A DNA stretch of 22,306 bases, from assembly GCA_900557255.1 (NCBI GenBank), contig USSA01000035.1, forward strand, positions 1-22,306, given 5' to 3'. This document shows, piece after piece, positions 10,001-15,111 of the stretch (position 1 is the stretch's first letter; every line of letters begins with the position of its first letter). This DNA is from an uncultured Prevotella sp. (GTDB lineage Bacteria > Bacteroidota > Bacteroidia > Bacteroidales > Bacteroidaceae). The notes below the pieces were generated by a model. It saw only the letters and a list, made by a program, of their open reading frames with translations. It searched no databases and had not been told where the DNA came from. A program made the position numbers and the translations under genes.

Positions 10001-12315
10001 GCAGACACCTTGCAGAATCTGCGCAAAACAGTATTCCACAAATGTGAAGGCATTGGATATTCGTTAAGTTTATCCTCATATATAGCCTGATATTCTATAT
10101 CATCCCCAACAGAAGGGAAACGAAGAGGTATAATTTGAGCGATTCGTGGCCACAAATCCTTTGGAGCGATAACCAAGACATTGCTATTTTCGGTTTCCGC
10201 AACTATGTTTGAAATCTGAGAATGAACTCTATTAGACAGAGGTCTTAGCTCTTGGAAGAAATGCTTTTCTACATTGCTGGAGTTCTTAAAGTATTCTCTA
10301 AACACAGGTTTCTGCAATGTTGCCAATATAGTATTAATTTCTTTCGGAAGGAAATCTTGCAATTCCTGACAAGATTCTTTATCTAGAGACAGCCTATATA
10401 GCTGGTTCCAGAAAAGTTCATTTTCTAATTCTGTATCAGCTTTTGCGTTATGTTCTGTCCTAAGAGAGTAGGCGTAGCGGCATGGGTTCAGAAGAATTTC
10501 AATCTCTAAAGTGTCCCATATAAAAGATGAGGTAGATATACCTTTTTTATTTAATATCGGTAAATCCCACTGTTTTATGTTGTGTCCAACAACTATAGCT
10601 GTCTTAGAAATGGCACGACCTAAGCTAGGAAGCTGATCATTAGAACTAAACTCCCTAACATTGCCTTCTTTTAAGTAAGCAAATTCCGAAATGTTATTTC
10701 CATCGGATTCTATATCAAATACTACGTATGGTACTTCGGCTTGGCATCTTTTCCATTTCTGACCGATATAAATTTCATGGAGCTCTGTATCTTTGAGTTG
10801 CGTTTCAACAAGTTCCATACAGAAATCCGTAGCCACATCGTCAATGTATTCTATTAATTGTGTCTGTTCGCCTTCTTCTTGAAGTAATATTGCATTAGCA
10901 ATAGTTTCCATACCAATAAGTATCAGTATAGAATCATCTACCATTAAAGAAGAGTTTGCATATCGAACAATAAAATCATCAATAAGCTCCTTGTCTTTAA
11001 GGAATTGAATTACTTCTGTCCAATCGTCGATATTATCTAGATATTCTTCGTTCGCATTGCAAAGGAATAGCAAAGCCTTAATTATACTTGAAATATTGTC
11101 TGCCCCATCATAGAGATCGCAGAATTCGATTCCCAAAGCATTGTATAACAGAATAACAATATCGCCACTTAGCGTAGATAATTCGTCAATAGAATACAAC
11201 TTCTGTATTCCATTGATTCCAATTGCTGCATAAAACTGGTGAATATCAATATTCCTATAGTTCGAGTTCCTCTCGATATTTTCTTTTATATTGAAATAGT
11301 ATTCAGATATATCTGTGTCAGCATTAAACAATTCTGCTATTTTATCCCAATCTGTATTATCTTGGGTAAATAGCATCTTGGTTGAAAAAGCTTTGAGGCA
11401 AGTATATGCAATAGACGCTTCTTCATTAGGCTCTCGTATGATAGAGTCAATAATCTTCCCTGTTGCTTCGTCAAGATATAACTGCTTTACAATAGATTCC
11501 CGATATTCAGCTTTTGTATTCTCTACAAATTCGAATAAGGCATCCTTGAATACATCAGAACTACCAGTGGCACGTTTTGATGCATTGTAAACATGCGAAA
11601 TGACATTCTCTTGATAATTATGTTCTCGCTTACTATCCCAACCTAATATTTTAGCATATGAACCACGATATTTGAGTGCTTGCATGATTGACTCTTTGCC
11701 AAATTCCAGTTTTGACAAGTTCTTAGCAGCAAGTCTGCCACGTCGATCTTTTCCCTTTGTAAAGGTAACCCAATGTCCATCGTATGGCGTATATCCACAT
11801 GCTACACCTGAGGAATGAACAAATATCTCTTTTATTTCCGATTCGATACCACGTGCATTGTTTATTCCTTTGTTGTTTGTTACCAGATAGCCAAATCCTT
11901 TGTCATTATCATAGAACTTGATGATGCCAATTAATCTTTGCTCCTGCTTTTTCTTTTGCTCGTTTTTGGGAGGATTATTTTCTTCCTTTACATCAGATTC
12001 CACAAGTTTAGATAGTTGAGCCAGATCAGTCATTGGTTCAACCCTTTGTTCGCTTGTCTCAATGGACAGCTTTACCGAGTCCTCTGCTTTTGGTTCTGTA
12101 GGAATTATATTTGATTTTGGCTTTGGAGTCCTATATTTTAGGTTGAATGCAAGTATAGGATCAATGGCTTTTAACTCTGCTACGGAAAGCACATAGTTAG
12201 AGTCAGCAGGAATAGCAACACCTTTTCCTGCAAGATAAGTTTGAATGCTTTCGACTGTTCCTTTCTTTATCTCAGAAACCTCACCTAATGTGATATTTTT
12301 AGAAGTATTTGACAT
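4024..12315 (-). CDS. Giant cold-shock / DEDDh exonuclease / RecQ helicase / UvrD helicase fusion
   Basis: This 2763-residue protein combines several nucleic-acid modules. Residues about 5-60 are a small helical unit slightly like IF2-N. Residues about 126-200 are a cold-shock-type OB fold with RNP1-like KGFGYL and RNP2-like EIFVHSS. Residues about 528-630 are a DEDDh 3'-5' exonuclease: FDIESDG (Asp534, Glu536), VGHNIKQWD (Asp584) and HNAKAD (His622, Asp627). Residues about 640-1190 have no motif I can name. A RecQ-type SF2 helicase follows: TGGGKS (Lys1228), DEAH (1332-1335), FSAT, ATKAFGMGMD and QEVGRAGRD near 1558. It has no C4 zinc cluster after it. Residues about 2095-2600 are a full UvrD-type SF1 helicase: GPGSGKT (Lys2109), VDEFQD (2217-2221), GDKNQSIYG, TMHKVKGLEFD and AYTRAKK. 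The 8.3-kb frame is unbroken, which argues for selection. It is followed by the second helicase after 11 bases. The combination suggests a large DNA-end or recombination-intermediate processing machine, perhaps in defence; this role is inferred. Confidence 0.9.
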   Translation of the reverse strand: MSNTSKNITLGEVSEIKKGTVESIQTYLAGKGVAIPADSNYVLSVAELKAIDPILAFNLKYRTPKPKSNIIPTEPKAEDSVKLSIETSEQRVEPMTDLAQLSKLVESDVKEENNPPKNEQKKKQEQRLIGIIKFYDNDKGFGYLVTNNKGINNARGIESEIKEIFVHSSGVACGYTPYDGHWVTFTKGKDRRGRLAAKNLSKLEFGKESIMQALKYRGSYAKILGWDSKREHNYQENVISHVYNASKRATGSSDVFKDALFEFVENTKAEYRESIVKQLYLDEATGKIIDSIIREPNEEASIAYTCLKAFSTKMLFTQDNTDWDKIAELFNADTDISEYYFNIKENIERNSNYRNIDIHQFYAAIGINGIQKLYSIDELSTLSGDIVILLYNALGIEFCDLYDGADNISSIIKALLFLCNANEEYLDNIDDWTEVIQFLKDKELIDDFIVRYANSSLMVDDSILILIGMETIANAILLQEEGEQTQLIEYIDDVATDFCMELVETQLKDTELHEIYIGQKWKRCQAEVPYVVFDIESDGNNISEFAYLKEGNVREFSSNDQLPSLGRAISKTAIVVGHNIKQWDLPILNKKGISTSSFIWDTLEIEILLNPCRYAYSLRTEHNAKADTELENELFWNQLYRLSLDKESCQELQDFLPKEINTILATLQKPVFREYFKNSSNVEKHFFQELRPLSNRVHSQISNIVAETENSNVLVIAPKDLWPRIAQIIPLRFPSVGDDIEYQAIYEDKLNEYPMPSHLWNTVLRRFCKVSATPIVANLAQYLRIENEGSDKITFTNSILSRFAEKSNSRIDCIDIDAFQSKEICSKDYQHIYFIGSERQDRVHKCKEQREWKFSDLLEVGSKLPMQMAATNIAVISDADQTKLGIKKHPLTANVWCERQPNGTFVIYQNYQYQKYRDHFLSHFTGIKHNPIYWETEGEKSDSQNIIQVRTQLRDTYDASVLRVNSVTTRRSNYWAYQFALVDKIHEQNRSLPIVYVVNTLDEYDELFKYATSKGYFIPEEGNSFRKLEHIGSHPDGMIIISKEQFMTGLGSYRTDKPFCYIWDNMDIDRYMVMWDTLPFEGDYEDSSDSDADEQYKRTTARQCILASWPIFEHYCSLAMANSPETKFYITDSHFEDYSGLAKACKGKAVEFQLWKDDDEFRRILERASIYFKDNVAETDQLGTDQMKQMILSNWGYSGWRNGQEEIVDYMLSKTGNCLVSIPTGGGKSVLFQGPALCRAITSHKLTLVVTPLRALMQDQVEELQSKGFVSNVDYLSGDRMIVETQQIYRRIQSGEIALLYITPERFRVRSFMDVLYQRLRMDGGLEYVVFDEAHCVSQWGQDFRPDYRNAIVRCVELQQTFDIMIAMFSATVTTQVEADFKKFIPDITRLGQSAEEYNPIRNHIGISFAVANSEKRKQGHNDDARVQAIAQYITENKIDFKESCMLIFCRTHNQCSETAEALNALCEKASEDSVLHKCFDHIDYFHAGLDAEERNEKYCRFKKTRKENGVDVPVAESEHIYILCATKAFGMGMDIPNIHYLVHFTPPSVLEDYLQEVGRAGRDYQEDPSERSEFYLSHNELPAVCITSDEDFHKLKDLLVRSQMSWSDLTDCKDKIVAFIKRFRTIEEVKTKPLVVPYGVWSKNDDSDHFTDTTASRLAFHWLETMGFIKLKYLSSAYYDMTIMSNASGVNYRNERHRNVYDYLKRNAERLDEPSLFSIADMRAAFKMYKMSFPQIMNAILYCQSLNLLSSNEMMRCEIKTRRFCEARYMVNHDDNTFALHIAMEGVRNLLYDCKIGVTQIFDVESREEIYRHLLDDVYYETIKEEKKRRKKVETTIYMPWKSEILNPPKGAVTVAETFKRNIITRVGPQIFSILRYIPGVEFHIKQVEEKFDFHVKVKNEQWKDFLKFFEEDCFKWIKFVCEQAGSFYWAEKLQELDFHHNGNMYGYFEKVLTVLRLLAYIEHTPLISSGIEVLANDKTVSDIDEGTDKESEMYDFRQDFDEQERVKKVRLTAMHIFSLIGREQQGEFIRRYFMCRNYRDYLALAGEYAPESSDIMSELTDEALREEEKKFYGDKEKGYLKNEEQIKIYEQPRNETINVLAGPGSGKTHMLTMRCAKLIYKEHVEPSHLLILAYNRAVVVELKNRLDNLFTKLGMSRIGHHLHIHTFHALAKICMGSRLDNVPTELWEKMFLQFLQNNTVEFRGIFPQIEYVLVDEFQDITRDRLLSLLEIKKIYPDVKFFTIGDKNQSIYGFDRLPKDSNGRALQVNNPITYAAWLNPDAYYKKLDEELHPTQLTMFTNYRSYQKILDSSAKFVPTDSNMPISAATLMAHEPHEPYTIFNDTSTSWTGDLLVYINNVKEQNEIAKSNGNEYAIIKNVAVFFRTNNEVYRGYADIRSRVPEDVRIRIQGASTCELWREREVYDLIHFLNQHPDTELLLDDDRTAHGMKDFLMKKIEDNPSWDAYNIDLAYTIVLNYLESIRSDESIHSYSDLANYILEVAGKDDGGQVYKIYDRYKEQRILQDDTLTVILTTMHKVKGLEFDAVFITPSSISLPMKPHHTYAKGQELQLDDKADIEEERRLMFVAYTRAKKYLHVYKGQREAAIEEANQVYLPVDDGTIVYAEREPGMNKYYLSQNVFANTFFMNDKIAQNVKKDDDVMVVRESDGNYYVQHGNDLVARLSGASTIARNARNNDILRLRGFFVSDVSIWSWEDTLKADESARAKAIAQHREYRPFANDWCQAARERGYIYVVQIAGFGTPA

Positions 12316-12588
12316 TCTTTGATGGAATTAGCGATGGCAGCAGAATGCGAAGATAGCCTTCTATTCTGCCATTTAGGTTATTTATCTTGCTGATAAGCTG
12401 CCCGCGAATATCAACATTCAAGAGTTCTGTAATCTTTGACAACGTCTGAAATCTGGCTGTGTGGTATTTGTACACCACTTGATTACGGTAACAGTATCTT
12501 TGCCTAATTGTTCTGACAGCCACTTGTTTGTCTGGTTCGCATCAGCAAGCACTGCCTTCAATCGATTAATATTTTTTGTATTGTCCAT
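12299..12588 (-). pseudogene. XRE-type HTH regulator with a -1 frameshift
   Basis: From ATG at 12588 the frame gives the small XRE-type regulator common in Bacteroidetes: RLKAVLADANQTNKWLSEQL, then IKWCTNTTQPDF. At about 12446-12449 (TTTC on the minus strand) the frame is lost, and the 56-residue product ends at 12418 with unrelated residues. The expected continuation, QTLSKITELLNVDIRGQLISK, is present in the -1 frame and runs on to a stop at 12299. Joining the frames at Phe restores the family sequence exactly, with total length about 96 residues. The restored frame would overlap the start of the giant helicase gene by 17 bases, so the regulator belongs to the operon and probably controls it. 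The break could be a one-base deletion, a sequencing error, or programmed slippage of the Phe codon TTC back onto TTT. Confidence 0.82.
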
Positions 12589-12610
12589 ATTTAAATAATT
12601 AACGTTGAAT

Positions 12611-12640
12611 GCAAAATTACTAATTTTTGCTGACATAAAA
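12611..12640 (-). promoter_or_regulatory. Bacteroidetes-type promoter of the helicase operon
   Basis: On the minus strand TAATTTTGC (12611-12619) fits the Bacteroidetes -7 consensus TAnnTTTG and lies 22 bases upstream of the regulator's ATG at 12588. The -33 element is weak: a TTTTA stretch near 12636-12640 is at roughly the right distance. The transcript would carry the regulator and both helicase genes. Confidence 0.6.
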
Positions 12641-12642
12641 GA

Positions 12643-12674
12643 AACTATCTGTAACTATCTGCAAAAACAGATAG
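12643..12674. repeat. 10-bp tandem direct repeat plus inverted copy, candidate operator
   Basis: AACTATCTGT (12643-12652) is followed directly by AACTATCTGC (12653-12662), then after AAAAA the inverted heptamer CAGATAG at 12668-12674. Two of the three CTATCTG copies are exactly one helical turn apart on the same face, and the third can form a 7-bp hairpin with the second. The block sits immediately upstream of the -33 region of the helicase-operon promoter. That is where an autoregulating XRE-type protein or an activator would bind. Confidence 0.5.
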
Positions 12675-12704
12675 ATTTTTTCCAAATTTTGTACAATAGG
12701 GAAC

Positions 12705-12735
12705 AAAAAAGGCAGTAGAAATGAGTCCTACTACC
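12705..12735 (-). terminator. Rho-independent terminator of the 91-residue gene
   Basis: On the minus strand GGTAGTAGGA and TTCTACTGCC form a stem of about 10 pairs with wobbles around a CTCAT loop, followed directly by six T residues. It begins 25 bases after the stop of the gene at 12761-13036. It isolates that gene from the helicase operon downstream. Confidence 0.8.
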
Positions 12736-12760
12736 AATATTTAAGACAAAAGTAATATCA

Positions 12761-13036
12761 TCAAAGGATTGTGATAATCTTATCTTGTTTCGCTTTCTCA
12801 GCTATCCATGCATCCAGTTCTTCTTTAGTCATATCAGCTATTCGGCGACCATTGATAGTACAATCTTTATGAAGTGTCATGCGCTTAACTCCAAAGGCAT
12901 CTTTTGCCATGAAGAATCCGTCACTAATGACCTCGCCAGCAACGTAAGTTATATTGTTTGTTAGGGTGTCCAGTTTTGTGTTCCAAAAACATGGTCTGGA
13001 AGCACCCTCCAATTTGTTAGAATAACGCTCTGACAT
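12761..13036 (-). CDS. Hypothetical 91-residue protein
   Basis: I do not recognise this protein. It has 91 residues, no signal peptide and no membrane segment. The middle (ITYVAGEVISDGFFMAKDAF, then VKRMTLHKDCTINGRRIADM) looks like a small beta-rich unit, and the end (TKEELDAWIAEKAKQ) is an amphipathic helix. A TAATTTTGC promoter element at 13086-13094 and a strong terminator at 12705-12735 frame it as its own transcription unit, which supports it being real. It points the same way as the helicase operon but is not part of that transcript. It sits beside the IS30 element, and the promoter element overlaps the element's end. A helper role for the helicase system is possible but nothing in the sequence proves it. 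Confidence 0.6.
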   Translation of the reverse strand: MSERYSNKLEGASRPCFWNTKLDTLTNNITYVAGEVISDGFFMAKDAFGVKRMTLHKDCTINGRRIADMTKEELDAWIAEKAKQDKIITIL

Positions 13037-13085
13037 TTAACGCTTTAAGCAATAAAATAGTTCTTCGCGAATTCAACAAGCAAGT

Positions 13086-13094
13086 GCAAAATTA
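13086..13094 (-). promoter_or_regulatory. -7 element (TAATTTTGC) upstream of the 91-residue gene
   Basis: On the minus strand TAATTTTGC fits TAnnTTTG and lies 50 bases upstream of the ATG at 13036. It overlaps the IS30 terminal inverted repeat (13070-13091) and its TAA is the restored transposase stop. The gene may therefore be driven from the end of the insertion element. No strong -33 TTTG is visible. Confidence 0.45.
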
Positions 13095-14050
13095 CGAAAT
13101 GTTTTTATAAAAGCACTCCTTTGGTGTTGAGAAATTCAATTTCTTTCTTGGCCTCTCATTAATTTTTGCCATAAACTTTGTTATTTTCTGCTGACTGAAG
13201 TTTGAAAACGCAGCAGACTTAGGAGAATGTACTGCCTAACGAGTCCGTTTGCATTCTCAATAGCACCCTTTTGCCAGGAGGAATACGGATCAGTAAAATA
13301 CACTGGTACACCCAGAGATTTGCTGACTATCTCATGTGCAAGAAATTCCATCCCATTGTCTGTTGTTATGGACTTTATTTTTCCCTTGAATGGCATAAGT
13401 AGCTGCTTTACAGTCTCAGCCAAATTCTTTGCATTCTTTCCGTGCTTCAACATTCTCATAAACAGCATATTTGTTTGCTTTTCAACCAATGTAACAATTG
13501 CTCCACAATTCCCCTTTCCAACGATAGTATCCATCTCAAAATCACCAAATCGCACTCCATCAACCTCCTTGGGTCTTTCGCTGATACTCACACGATTAGG
13601 TATGACAATGCGTTTGCCTCCTACAGGTCTTGCACGATGCTTCAATCTGTGACGGCAATTCCTATACAAAGAACCTCCCTCTTTTTTGTCTTTTCTGATG
13701 ATGCGACAGATGCTCTCCGTAGAGATGCGCTTGCCTTCTTTGGCAAGGTAGCCAAATATCTGTTCTGGGGACCATTGCTTCTCTTTTAGAAGGCGCAGAG
13801 CCTCTTCCCTTACTTCCTGGGAGATGCGACGATTGCCTGGAGTTCTGCGCTTTTTGCGGCGGGCATTGGCTTCTGCTGTTTCCCTGTTGTAATGGTTACG
13901 ACTACCACTATTTCGCTTTAATTCGCGATAAATGGTGGATAAATCTACATTTATTGCCTTGGCAATATTTTTTTGCTCATTTTCTTTTGGAGTAACACAT
14001 TTATTGTGTACCTTTGCTCCGAAATAATTTGTTTGTACATAGCAATGCAA
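13092..14050 (-). pseudogene. IS30-family transposase, frameshifted
   Basis: The frame encodes an IS30 DDE transposase: helix-turn-helix IAKAINVDLSTIYRELKRNS, first Asp in GDFEMDTIVGKG, second Asp in ITTDNGMEF, and Glu in YSSWQKGAIENANGLVRQYI. After RQYI the 289-residue frame runs into unrelated residues and stops at 13181. The true ending PKSAAFSNFSQQKITKFM, then INERPRKKLNFSTPKE, continues in another frame to a stop at 13092, so a small indel near 13210-13225 broke the gene. The N-terminus is also short: the family's LT-x-EQRY-type segment before the helix-turn-helix is missing. The only start for the long frame is a TTG that lies inside a TATATTTG promoter element (14048-14055). This element cannot move by itself. 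Confidence 0.85.
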
Positions 14051-14064
14051 ATATAATTATTTCT

Positions 14065-14096
14065 GGGGAGACAGCGGTCTCCCCATTTGTTTTTTG
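14065..14096 (+). terminator. Strong hairpin with T-run just inside the IS30 right end
   Basis: GGGGAGAC (14065-14072) pairs perfectly with GTCTCCCC (14077-14084) around AGCG, followed by ATTTGTTTTTTG on the plus strand. It is a good intrinsic terminator for plus-strand transcripts. Its place just inside the IS end, upstream of the transposase, suits it to blocking read-through between the element and its flank. Confidence 0.7.
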
Positions 14097-14112
14097 CATT
14101 GCTCATTGAATT

Positions 14113-14332
14113 TCTTGACATAGCTCAATACATGGGGGCTACTCGACCCAAACCCCTCGGTGTTTTCAGGTATAGATTATTAAGCCTGACCCCCTCAGAT
14201 TTTTGCACTTCTATTGAGAACTTGCCTTATAAATTATTAACGAGTCCTGTTGACTATCTCATGCCCTGGGGGGTGCTGAGTAGTTACAAGAAAAAACTCA
14301 AAAGTTTAATTCAATTAAAAAATCCCAAAAAC
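14113..14332. other. Non-coding stretch between the IS30 end and toxin-antitoxin copy 2
   Basis: I see no gene here. The stretch has several G or C runs, for example ATGGGGGCT (14132-14140), CCCCCTC near 14190 and CTGGGGGGT (14267-14275), unlike the AT-rich intergenic DNA elsewhere. A sequence like the IS30 end, TTTTGCACTTCTATTGA, lies at 14201-14217. CTACTCGAC (14139-14147) and GCTGAGTAG (14275-14283) form a weak inverted pair. It may be scar sequence from earlier insertions. Confidence 0.4.
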
Positions 14333-14364
14333 TTTGGAAGTTATAATATTTTATACTATATTTG
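14333..14364 (+). promoter_or_regulatory. Bacteroidetes consensus promoter of toxin-antitoxin copy 2
   Basis: TTTG (14333-14336) and TATATTTG (14357-14364) are 20 bases apart, matching the Bacteroidetes -33 and -7 elements. The antitoxin ATG is 27 bases downstream at 14392. Copy 1 has no equally good match in the upstream bases that can be seen. Confidence 0.8.
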
Positions 14365-14391
14365 CACACATATAATTAAAATGTAAGCAAT

Positions 14392-14646
14392 ATGAGTACA
14401 ACTATAAAAACAAAATCTTCCGCCTCTATAAGAATAGATACGGATTTGCTCAATATTTTAAAGAGCAATGCTAAAAGAGACAACAGAAGCCTCAGTAATT
14501 ATTTAGAGACGATTCTGTTTGAAATAATTCCTCTGAAGTCAATTGACAGAACCGAAGGAATTTGTCAAGGACTCCGTGAGGTTAAAATGATAAAAGAGGG
14601 TAAATTGAAAGCAAAATCCGCAGACGAACTTTTCGATGAGCTATAA
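14392..14646 (+). CDS. Type II antitoxin, ribbon-helix-helix-like (copy 2)
   Basis: This 84-residue protein is the near-identical twin of the antitoxin at 60-314; only residues 57-58 or so differ (PLKSID here, PQQSID there). The DNA-binding N-terminal half is unchanged, so both copies should recognise the same operator and could cross-regulate. It has its own consensus promoter 27 bases upstream and overlaps the toxin start by 11 bases. Because the flanking DNA differs completely from copy 1, control may differ between the two loci even though the proteins do not. Confidence 0.88.
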   Translation: MSTTIKTKSSASIRIDTDLLNILKSNAKRDNRSLSNYLETILFEIIPLKSIDRTEGICQGLREVKMIKEGKLKAKSADELFDEL

Positions 14647-14974
14647 TATTGAAACAACTCCTCATTTCGAAAAGGAGTTAAAGGACTTAGCTAAACGCTA
14701 TAAGTCCATGAAACAGGATTTTGGCAAATTCAAAGAATCCTTAAAAGAAGATCCTTTTCAAGGAGTTGACTTAGGTGGTGGGTTAAGAAAAATCCGCATG
14801 GCTATTGATTCCAAAAGAAAAGGTAAAGCTGGAGGAGCTAGAGTTATTACATATACAACATTAGTAGATGAAAATACTGGTGAAGTATGGTTGATAGAAA
14901 TCTATGACAAATCTGAATTCTCCACCATCAAGACTGACGTCATAAAGAAAATGCTAAAAGAGTTGGGACTATAG
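14636..14974 (+). CDS. RelE/ParE-family toxin (copy 2)
   Basis: This 112-residue toxin is the twin of the one at 304-642. It has the same GGGLRKIRMAI, SKRKGKAGGARVITY and WLIEIYDKSEF segments. The only protein changes are FKESLKEDPF here against FKDSLKDDPF there, both conservative. About 18 base differences, nearly all silent, separate the genes. It ends at a strong hairpin (14992-15023). Since both toxins and both antitoxins are almost the same, either antitoxin should neutralise either toxin. Confidence 0.9.
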   Translation: MSYNIETTPHFEKELKDLAKRYKSMKQDFGKFKESLKEDPFQGVDLGGGLRKIRMAIDSKRKGKAGGARVITYTTLVDENTGEVWLIEIYDKSEFSTIKTDVIKKMLKELGL

Positions 14975-14991
14975 GTCCGGTTTTTGAAAGT

Positions 14992-15023
14992 GAATCCTGC
15001 TGGCAGTGATGCCGGCAGGATTC
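14992..15023. terminator. 14-bp hairpin with GTGA loop between convergent units
   Basis: GAATCCTGCTGGCA pairs with TGCCGGCAGGATTC around a GTGA tetraloop, with one G-T wobble. It ends the toxin-antitoxin transcript (stop 14974) and faces the minus-strand operon ending at 15112, so it may act in both directions. The T-run is poor on both sides. Confidence 0.7.
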
Positions 15024-15111
15024 TTGCTTAATAGCCCCTGTTAAACTCATCAAGTATCTGACGAAGATTATCATCAAGCACATAATTATATACACAACGA
15101 GATACTTATGG

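Larger units (their letters stand above)
13070..14112 (-). mobile_element. IS30-family insertion sequence (inactive)
   Basis: About 1.04 kb, the usual size for the family. The left end, read outward on the minus strand, is TTTTGCACTTGCTTGTTGAA (then TT), and the right end, read outward on the plus strand at 14092-14112, is TTTTGCATTGCTCATTGAAT (then T). They match over about 21 bases with one gap and two mismatches, so they are probably the terminal inverted repeats. The contained transposase gene is broken. No target duplication is obvious at these ends. Confidence 0.65.
14392..14974 (+). repeat. Direct repeat, copy 2 of the toxin-antitoxin operon
   Basis: The partner of 60-642, offset by 14,332 bases and in the same orientation. 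The long exact stretches within it, for example the shared block around the toxin start, would support homologous recombination. Confidence 0.93.

Noticed and set aside
12643..12674. CRISPR-like array from the CTATCTG repeats
   Set aside because: Only two tandem decamers and one inverted copy are present, with no spacer pattern. An operator is a better explanation.
14201..14217. A second IS30-like terminal repeat (TTTTGCACTT then CTATTGA), giving a 1.15-kb element
   Set aside because: It shares only the first 10 bases exactly with the left end, whereas the end at 14092-14112 matches over about 21 bases. TTTTGCA also occurs in Bacteroidetes promoters, so the match may be chance.
14139..14283. 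CTACTCGAC and GCTGAGTAG as inverted ends of a small mobile element
   Set aside because: The match is short and imperfect, and nothing recognisable lies between the two.
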